The notes under the pieces were generated by a model. That model made no database searches, was not told the DNA's origin, and saw only the letters and a program-made list of their open reading frames with translations. From contig NC_090967.1 of assembly GCF_040807025.1 (NCBI RefSeq), positions 4,958,001 through 5,022,000 on the forward strand: 64,000 bases of DNA, written 5' to 3'. Source of the DNA: Struthio camelus (taxonomy: Eukaryota > Chordata > Aves > Struthioniformes > Struthionidae). How positions within the stretch are numbered: the first letter of the stretch is position 1; every line of letters begins with the position of its first letter. The position numbers were made by a program, and so were the translations under genes. Of the stretch, positions 55,271 through 64,000 are shown piece after piece.

Positions 55271-58200
55271 AGCTGCTTAAGACCGGAGGAAAATGGAATC
55301 GCTGCTTTGCAGAAGGGGGGGGGGGAAAGAGGAGTGATCTTTAGCTCCTGCAAGCTACTGGTGATGAGTGATGGGACCTGAGCAACAGCCCTGATTTGGG
55401 AATTACTGCTGCTAGCGTACGCTGCTCGGGTGGGATTGGCCCTTCGCAGACCTGCTCTTCTGTGGTAGCTGCGCTGCCAGCCTCCTGCAGGGCAGCGAGG
55501 TGGAGATGGGGTTTCCAGGTGGCCAGAGGAGCCAGGTGAAGAACTTCTCACCACTTCTGGAGCTGCGTGCCAGCCCACAGCCAGCGCAGCCCCGTGGCAG
55601 GGTGCACTCCTCGAGTGAGGCAGGACCGCTCTTGCAAGGGCTGTGCAGGTCCGTTCTGCTCAAGCTGCCTTGCGTATCCTAGACAGTGGTCCCTCTTGGA
55701 AGAGGAGTTGGAAAACTGGCATGGGGTGGAAAAGCAGTAGGAGATGGAGCTTGTTCAGACTCGGCCAGCAGCCATGCTGGGGGTAATTATCATGGGCTTC
55801 CTGCAGCATCACACAGGCTGGGATTTCCCTGCCTGCTGAGAGGGGAATGGTCTGAAGAGATTCCCCCTGCCTTGCAGTGGAGACTTTACTGCTTCAGAAA
55901 ACAGGATGAGGAATGAAAAGGCTAGAAAGGAGGAGGACGCTACTGGGTGGAAGGAAAGAGTAAGCTCAGAGGGAAGGAGTGCTGCAGTACATGGCAGTGA
56001 TGCTCAAGGATCTGCACAAATGTTGCCACCTAGACAGAAGCAGTCAGGAAGGAATAATTTCCCTGAATTCCCCTTGGTGCTGCCAACACTGACAGTCCTG
56101 ATGATTGGTATTGGTGTCTTCTGCTAATAGGTTGAATTGGGAACCTGTTTGACTGCATGGGCTCTTCTGTTGCTTTTGACTTGATGTTTGCTGGGCCTGG
56201 TGTGCCCACATGCGTATTGGCAGAGAGAAGATGCTCAGAAATAAAAGAATAACAGCTTTCCTGATTACCAGAAGAGCAGGTTTAAAGCCAATCTGCTTTC
56301 TGCATGGAGGCACTGACTCTGTGCAGAATAAGACTTCACGTTTCAGTCCCCGATGTGGTCCTTTTCTTCTGGACGGGGAAACTGAAAAGCAGAAGAAGCA
56401 ATGAACTTCCATGAATTTTATGGTGGACATAGTGAAGAGGCTAACTTCTGTTCATGTGCTTCTAGGGGATTTTTAGGTTCTGCAGTAACAGGGTCTAAAC
56501 TATTAAATTTTTCTTATTTCTTGCAGTATTATTCAGACTCTAGCTTTCCTCCTACCTCATCTAAGATGATTAGCAAATCCTCTACTGTTGCATTAAGATG
56601 GTTTTAAAAATATAATAGTGTCTATACAAACCTTTGTAGTCTAGGACATGAAACAACCTCTAACTGCGTAGGACTAAGACAACGCTGGTATTAAATCAGC
56701 CAGTTATTTTAAATGCTTTACTCTGGTGGTTGTCAGGGCTGTGGGTCTAGGACCATCTGGCAGGGAGTGAGTGAACAGCACTGTGGGGTAGTGATCCCTT
56801 CTGTTGACACATCTGTATCTGAAAGGAAACATCTGGTTGAACTGGAGGTGTGACAATGAGCCATGGTAGTTCTGTCTGTGGGTGCACATCTGTCAAAACT
56901 TTCTTCCCCTATCCGTTTAGCTTGGGTTCATGAGCAAGGTGCATGCAATAATGAAACAGCTTATACCTTTCACCCTGGGTCTAAGTGCAAGCCAGTTCCT
57001 ATCTGCTTTAAGTTAGAACAGCCTGTTCAAAATCAGGCTTGCCCAGAACTGTGTGTGATGACTGAGGGCACTCTCCTACAGCCAGGTGGCTTTCAGGGTA
57101 TTTGGGTCGTGCCTCTGGCTGCGAACGTGTGAATGGAGTGACCTGTCACAAGTCGGACTGTCCAAAACTTGCTTTTATAGCTGGAAGCAGATGTTGCATC
57201 CTCTTGAGGTAAAGCAGCCACTCTGACCCACTGAAAGCAAGCATAAACCCTGTTATGGCTGGGGACAGTTTGCTCATGCAAAATTTTGGATGCCCTGACT
57301 GCTTGTTATCACAGCAGGGGATCTGTGAGCATTGAGCGCCATGCTCTGCCTGTCTGCTCCCAAGTCCATGGCCTGAGGTGAGGAGGAGGAGCTGGAGCTC
57401 CTGGTTGTTTTTCTAGCGGTTTCTTCTGGCAAAGGGAAGTGGGTCTGGCTTGCAGAGCAAGGAGGCAGGCTGTGAGAACTTGTCCTAGAGGCCCTAGGAT
57501 ATCTCACAGGGTTTCCAGGTTTGCTAAGAGAATGTACACTGACTGTCCTGCTCTTAGAGGTTAAGAGGGTTTAAAACCAGTTGGATTTAGTTGCTCATCA
57601 AAGTTGAAGGTTAGAAAGGAGCAAACAACCAGGCATGTGCATGAGTTTTTCAAAAATGTGTTTTCTTTAATGCTAAATTTGCCTTACACTTTGCAGTAAG
57701 GCTTGTTCTGGTTTAATCTTGCTGGTCACGAGCTCCCAAGAGGAGACACTGCAGGCAGCTACCCTCTGGTTGGGCCCACAGGGTCGACGCAGAGGTTTTG
57801 AGCAGGGAAGGATATCTGGCTTGGCAGAGAGCTTGCTGGGGTGAGCGACCAGCCTGCTGCTGGAAAGTGAAGGGAAAGGTTTCTGCTGTTTCATGTTCCC
57901 ATGTTGGCACTCCCTCGTCTAAAGATACGAGGTGAAGCCGGTGGCAGGCAGGCTTAAACTGATGCCAAAGCATCTGCACAGAGATTTAACTGGCTCGGTG
58001 TGCGGCTGATTTGACTTCTGCAACTTCAGACTGTTAATGAGTCCCTGGGGAGGGAGCTGGGGAGGCCAGGAGAGAACATGTGGGTGCATTAGGGCTGGTA
58101 CCAACAGCTGCAGCTCTAACCTGCTGTAACAGGCAGGGCCAAGGCTGAGCCTGTGCCCAGCTCAGCTCCTTGCTCTTTTTGCATGTGCTTAAACTGGTTG

Positions 58201-59560
58201 CCCTGTGCGGCAAAGACCAGACCTCTCTCGGAGCCAGCGTGGTTGCAGGCTCTGTATGCTTCTTGTGTTGCTGACCCTGCTGTTCCCTCCTCGCGTGCTG
58301 CGAGCAAGCATTTGCCATCTGCAAGCATTGCCTTCATTAGCAGAGGTCCATCTCCTCCTCTTTACCGTTTCACCCGCTGCTGTTGATTAAGTTTCTCTTT
58401 GCAGCTCTTCCAGGAAGCCAGGGGCCTGTTGTTTTGGAGATGGCCTTAATTTGTTTACTTGTGCATATGTTCTGTCTTGTATGATGATGCTTCGCAGCTG
58501 GTCTCGGGCAGCCTATGGCACAGGAGAAGCAGCAGGTTAAGTTAAACCAAAGGAAGTCACTGCAAACTGGTCTGACGTGCTAATCCAACCATGAGATTGA
58601 TCTGATAAAGCATGTTGCTATGTTGTTTTAGATAGCATTGTTACATTTGCTGCTGGTTCCATGACAATATGGGCATGATAATGGTTGGTTTGTGCAGAAT
58701 GCCAGTTAAGCATGAAGATTTAAAGATAAGACTCCCTGCCTCTGGTTTTACTATGCAAATGTTCTGAGAAAGGCAGAGAATCAGGGGTTAGGTCTGTGAA
58801 ATTCCTGCTGGACAGGGGTTTTAGTTGTGTTCTCAAGAACTGGGTGCCTGCAGAAGCACCTGGCTTCAGAAGTGTTATCTGCCCAGGATGCATGGGAACA
58901 CCACAAGGAGACAGACGTGGCGGAGGCCCTCACTGGGGTGCAGGGAGGAGAAGACCCATACAAGCATCAGGCGTCATTCCCTACTGCCTTGCTCCAGGCT
59001 TTGCTGCTTCAGAGCTGCTTGCGCTGTGAGCCAGGAGCACCTGCAGCTCCTACAGACATGTTCACGCTCCTGTGATGCTTGCGCCCCGCTCGTGCAGCGC
59101 TAGGGTACCTCCTCCCTGCTTGTACTGCGTGTGAGGATCCTGCCTCGTACCCCTTTAGAGGTCAGATCTGCTCTTGACTCATCAGTATTGGTGTAGCAAA
59201 AGGATTCAGTCCCTGCATTGAGCTCAGGGAGATGGAGAACAGCAGATCCTTCTGTGCTGCTTTGCTGCCCCTAAAATCTGCAGAGTCTGGCCTTGCTAGG
59301 GGAAAAAAAATCATTTGGATGTTTTACTGCCATTGTAAAGCTGTTACTACTTTCCCCCACCAGTTCTTTAAAAAAAAAATCCTTGCTTAATTTGCCAGCT
59401 TGCAAATGGCTCCTAAATAACACAGTTGTCTTTGGCTCGATCGATCAAAGGGCTCTGCCCATGAGAACAGCGACTCATTGCCATCTCGGATTAACTTTGT
59501 TTAAGAGGAATTGGATGCTTTTTTGTTTTTTTAACGATTCTTTTTCCAGGTTGAGGCTGA
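55271..59560. other. CpG-poor DNA, no gene seen
   Basis: CpG-poor sequence without recognised exons. An AT-rich patch at 58,590-58,770 has GATAAAGCATG, AAAGATAAGAC and an octamer-like ATGCAAAT near 58,752, and is a weak enhancer candidate. Open frames are short and lack domains. Confidence 0.3.
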
Positions 59561-59562
59561 GC

Positions 59563-59676
59563 CAGATAACTGTATGCAAAGAATCGATACTTTGCAGAAC
59601 TCATAGAAAATTAGCCAAATTTAATAAACTTCATGCATGGCTTCCTATTGTAGCTGTATATCAAAAGGAAAATAAA
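59563..59676 (+). other. Duplicated non-coding element A, copy 2
   Basis: This is the same-strand partner of 27,608-27,721, 114 bases ungapped at about 78% identity. The longest shared blocks are ATAGAAAATTA, ATAAACTTCA and GCATGGCTTCCT. It lies in CpG-poor DNA about 4.9 kb beyond the RING paralog's start. A T-rich tract and CCAGG precede both copies, so the duplicated unit may be slightly longer than the ungapped core. No repeat family was recognised. Confidence 0.8.
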
Positions 59677-59784
59677 TCTATTGACTGGATCTGCTTACAA
59701 TAACATCTGTAAGTCACTCTGAAATAAGCCAATTGTTCAAATGGTTATGTGAGGCCATGCTGAATAGGGTGGAAAGGGATCATG

Positions 59785-59865
59785 CTCAGGACACCTGGGT
59801 CCTGTTCTTGCAGATCTGCTGCATGACCTTGAAATTCAGGCTGTTTTCAGGTATGTCTGTGAGGC
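59785..59865 (+). repeat. MIR-like SINE remnant
   Basis: CTCAGGACACCTGGGTCCTG followed by TTCTTGCAGATCTGC and TGCATGACCTTGAAA follows the order of MIR wording (ACCTGGGTTC, GCTGTGTGACCTTGGG). It is diverged and lies just downstream of element A copy 2, not inside it. Confidence 0.55.
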
Positions 59866-62800
59866 TTATTTTGTCTACTGTTTTCTGGAGCCTTGAGATG
59901 CTGAGGGTTTATTCCTTAATTAACTCCATGCTCTGCCCTCCTACAGCACTACCCGGTGCAGTTGCTGGGACCTGGTGGTGCTCCATTCCTCTGAGACAAC
60001 TTCTAATAGTCTTCCCAGGATCACCTTTTCATGGTGGCTTTATTTCTTGTTAGTTCCTCTGCAGTTTGGGGATGCTGGGGATGGAGAGACTACTCGTCTC
60101 TCACCTAGTGCTGCTGGGGCTTATAGCCAATAAGTGCTCCAAGAGCCACTACTGCAAAGCAGTAGAGGAGGTGGGGCTAGGTAGGACTGATAGGAAAGAA
60201 AACTGTTAATGAGAAGAGACCTTATCCCATTTGCTAATGCTTAAAATCATTGAAAGGTGATTTAACTTTTGCACTTGCGGCTAAGTACTTCATATTCTGT
60301 GATTCAGGTTGAAATGGTAACTCTTTGCCTTGCAAACTTTCCCTTTTGATGCTTCCCATAATCCAGGCCTCTCTGCAGTAAATGAAGAGGCATATGGAGC
60401 ATCCAAGCGCACTTCCATTCATCTTCATTTGCCCTGGCTGTAATGGACAGTGGCCACACAACTGTCCTTTGGAAATTACCAATGCAAGACTGTAACTGCT
60501 GCTCCACTGGTACTCCATCTATTTGCAGTAGAGAAACAGTTGCACGTAATTGTACATGGTTTGAACACATTGCACTTAATCCTGCGTGCAGCTGCCTACA
60601 AGGGCGTCTGGCACATAAAGGTCTGACGGCAGAGCAGGCCAGGCACTGTTGTTGCTGGAGCCATATGGCATCACGGCAAAGAACGGCCGCACCGGCCCCC
60701 CACGCTGCTCACCCCAGGGCATGCTCAGTGCCAAGGGATGGAGGAGCAGATGCGTTGCCTGTTTTAGATGCATCTAACCGGGAAGCTGATGTGCAGTATG
60801 AAATTGGGTCGGCTCCTGTCTCAACGCTAGGAAAAAAAGTGCTCATCCCTGGGTGAGAAAGGATATCTCCAGGGCTGCAACTTGCAGCTTATTTTTGGGA
60901 TTGGGGCGGGGGGGAAGGGATGGTCGATTCCTCTGGGATCAATCCTCTTGATGCATCCAGTTAAAACTGGAGGCAGATTCACTGCTTCAACACTCGCGTG
61001 TGCCACTTAGCCAGGGGTTTTGCAATTGCTTCACGTGGGCCAGGGCACAGAGGTTGCAGGCTGACAGCAAAATGGCCAAAGAGCAAGGATTCTTGCAGCC
61101 TTGTGACTCTCACAATTCCCTCTTTAGCAGCTCGGCCACTCTCCCTTGCGTTTTTTGCCTTGTGCCTGAACCTGCTGCAGACTTTCCCTGTTGGTTTGCC
61201 TGGTATGTTCCTGACAGCAGATCAGTGGCTGGTGTAAATAAAGCACAGCTTCCGAAACTTTGGCGGAGGTTCTGGTGATGGCGGATCTGGCCGCTGTTTT
61301 AATTATCGAGCTGTAGCTGCTTCCGCAGCTTGTTGAATGGAAGTGGCCCCTCCTTTGCTGTAATGAGGTGAAAGACAAAGCAGTTTTCCAGCCATGCATC
61401 TGCAAAGGGAAAATGGGAGGATGAGCAAGTCACGGGTGGGTGTTATTGACGGGGATGTTAAGCATATAACATAATTTATTGCTTAAGTAACCTTGAAACA
61501 GCATTCATTGCCAAAGAGATGCTACATTGGCACTGCAGTGGGCAGTGAGGGAAGAGGGCTCCACTAATGTGATGCTGTTAAGTAAGTACCCACCATCATT
61601 CATCATGCAGTTAACCCTGAAGCTAAACTTCACTCCAGAGTACACTCCTCCTTTCTTTGCTGCGCTTGCTGTCTCTCCTTCTCCTCACTTGCCTGCCACC
61701 AGCAGCCATCACCATTTCCAGGTCCTTCAGACAGCTGCATTAAGCCCTCCTGCTGGATGTGTAAAATCCAAGGAGTGGGAAAGTGGGTGCATAAAATGCC
61801 CAAAGGGCTTGGGGAAGGGCATAGGCAATAAGAGTGGGTTGGCATGTGCATTTTTGCACATGTGGGAGTAGCAACGGTGCAGCCAGGACCAGATCAGGCG
61901 TGTTGCCTACTCTGTCATGAGGAGCTGCTGGGCCCTGGGTGCAGCCAGCCACTGCTGGAGCAAACATGGCTCCTGTTTGTCTTGCTGCAGAAATCTGAAT
62001 TTGAGGCAAATCTTGCGTTTGCTCCGCTAAAATGAATGTGGGTTTTAATTTTCCTTTTTTCCTTTTTTCTTTCTGATTTTGTAATTCCTAACTGCAGGAG
62101 CGCTGATGGGCAGATGAAAAACTTGCTGCTGGGAACTCTCCAGCCCAGCTCCGCAGGCCCAACGCGTGCCTGAGCTTCTGCACCCTGTTTCCAAAACCTG
62201 TCCTCTGTCTTGTCTTGCTAGATGTATTTCTCAAGTTGCTCCTGTATTACTCAAGACAATAACAAATCCTCTGAAACTTTGGAATTTCCCTCCTCTCTCT
62301 AATGAAGATCAAGGGGGGAGTTACGTCCCTACATGCAGAATAATTAACAGCATAAAAATGTACAATATGTCTGTACACAGCGTGGAAGTTGGTTGTTATC
62401 TTTGTTTTTCTAGAGGAAACGTGTGAGCCGATACTGTCGAGAGCAGAGGATTATTCTGGGAGGGAGAAAGGGTGATGCTGCCTACAGGAGTGGCTGGATC
62501 TGGTTAGCAGTTTCTGATTTGGGCTCCAGCTGAAAACGTCTGATTTGTTTTAACCGAGACTATTCACAGGACAAAGTCTTCCTTGTGTGTTCTGCAGTTT
62601 TTCCAATTTGAAATTCTTTTAATTTGGGAGAAGAGGAATATAGTTTTAAGTTTCCATTGATGTGTTTCAAAACCAGAAATATCCTTTCTCTTCTGACATG
62701 GTGTTTTATTTGGGTTCACTTCTGGTAAAACATTGTTTTAAGCATTACAAAATGCTAAAGTCTGTTTCAAAAGCATTGGTGTTTTTATTAGTCTCTAGAC

Positions 62801-64000
62801 TTCTCATGGAACAGAAAAAAGCATTTCCCATCCTGCTCTGTGTCAGTTAATGTGTGAGCAATCACAGTATGACATATTCACTGAGAAGCATATACAAATT
62901 GAATCTCTACGTGTGGTTGTCAGGAAACAAAACACGTTCAATATCTGTTTCAAACACAGTTTTGCTTTTTAGAAAAGCTTTGTGGAAAACTTAGCAACAA
63001 AGAAATACAGATGACTCCTGCAATTTGGAAACAGGTAAACAAGACTTACAAAAATCCATGAAAATATTGTACAGATGTCTCTAGGGACGATTTCTCACAG
63101 GCAAACTCGTTCCCTCCTTCACCAAAGATGAGACTAGATCCAGTTCCCTGAGATCTCATACCCTGCTGAAGTCATTTGCGACTAGATCCCTCTGAGGGAT
63201 CATCATGCTCTCCGAATTTGATGAAGGCACTATCCAAAGCTGCAGGGCTGAGAAGCAGATTGAGAAAGCATCTTTCATCTCCTGGGTGGTCCTCAAGTCA
63301 GAGCCCTTGTCTCCTCTGTTTCACCCCCTTTCTCAAACTCGGCATTTGCTGATGCCATTGCTTAATCCAGCCAGGGATCTGCTCCATTTTCCATGCTCCA
63401 AGGTAATTTTGGCGAGGCTGTTCTGTTCTTGCATGCCAGTTAAAAACTTTCTCTCAGGCAGGTCGTCTTCCATGGGGCATTTGTAATCCTGCGAGGTTTA
63501 TGAGTAATAAATCTCCTTGCCTGTCTAGTTTTCCTTCTGGGGGAGGCTAGTGGTGTAAAATCTCAGCTGTTCATCAATGTGGAAGCAGCTGACAAACAGA
63601 TCTTTTGCTAATTCGTTCCAGATGGGGCTGAGCCAGCAGCTTCCCAAGGAGTCTTCCTTGTGCAGAGTCCTGCAATTGCAGTGGCCCCCTCCTCGGCTCG
63701 CCGACCCTGCAGCAGGGCAGAAGAGGTCCTACTGCTGTGATATCTCTGGGTGCAGAGAGGCTTCTGGTCCCAGCAGACTGTAGCACGTGCCATCTCCACG
63801 AAGGTATGTCCATATTGCAAACACCACGACACAGCAAAGCAAACCAGGATGCACCTAGAGTAAAAAAACCCTTTTGTCTTCTCTTGGTCTCTGTTTTTCT
63901 ACCCTTGTGGTTGGGAACTACTGAGCTAGAGAGTTGCCCTTGACTCTGATTTAACATTGTACCATCCAGATACCCACAGGAACAGGCTGTCTTGAGAAAG
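59866..64000. other. CpG-poor DNA to the window end, no gene seen
   Basis: No domain-bearing frame, repeat family or RNA gene was recognised. AT-rich sequence at 62,530-62,790 and 62,850-63,070 could be non-coding regulatory DNA but offers no distinctive motif cluster. The window ends without a feature boundary. Confidence 0.3.

Overview
This is vertebrate nuclear DNA, almost certainly from a bird. A 51-base CR1 LINE fragment at 8,893-8,943 has the familiar avian 3'-end wording. Interspersed repeats are otherwise very scarce: that one CR1 piece and a few eroded MIR-like SINE remnants. GC content is very uneven, CpG-dense stretches sit beside CpG-poor ones, and GC-rich minisatellites cluster around a CpG-island promoter, as on gene-dense bird microchromosomes. 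No telomeric repeats, CRISPR arrays, bacterial genes or obvious tRNAs were seen. The species cannot be named from the sequence.

Layout. (1) 1-33.9 kb is CpG-rich over most of its length and holds no convincing long gene. Its left end (4.4-9.3 kb) is a minisatellite nest: a 43-bp array, a scattered GCTAYAACGCG motif family, an 18-bp AT-rich array and a 10-bp array, arranged around a CpG-island promoter with a perfect CRE, GC boxes and a CCAAT box at 6.85-7.06 kb. AT-rich islands with homeodomain-type words interrupt the CpG-rich background and look like conserved non-coding elements (CNEs). One short coding-like segment with an acceptor, a stop and a poly(A) signal lies at 13,839-14,003. (2) From about 33.97 kb CpG drops abruptly and stays low to about 53.8 kb. 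(3) 47.8-54.7 kb carries a tandem, same-strand cluster of intronless PA-TM-RING ubiquitin-ligase genes of the ZNRF4/RNF13 type. It has one intact 363-aa gene, one frameshifted relic, and one GC-rich 259-aa paralog that keeps a perfect RING-H2 but has lost most of the PA domain. (4) 53.8-55.3 kb is a CpG-rich island around that third gene. (5) 55.3-64 kb is CpG-poor and apparently gene-free.

Two pairs of non-coding elements are duplicated inside the window. One is a 114-bp element at 27.6 kb and 59.6 kb, same strand, about 78% identical without gaps. The other is a 72-bp element at 42.9 kb and 55.2 kb, opposite strands, about 82% identical without gaps with a 22-base identical start. They match neither CR1 nor MIR and do not read as protein. 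They are either duplicated regulatory elements or surviving copies of ancient conserved repeat families, and with the three-unit RING-gene cluster they are the most unusual content here.

Working picture: the RING genes are probably ER/endosomal-membrane E3 ligases with a lumenal N-terminus and a cytosolic RING, and by family precedent may be testis-biased. The CpG-rich left half looks like the hypomethylated regulatory territory of a developmental gene whose coding exons lie mostly outside the window or were not recognised. Percent identities and coordinates of similarities were worked out by eye.
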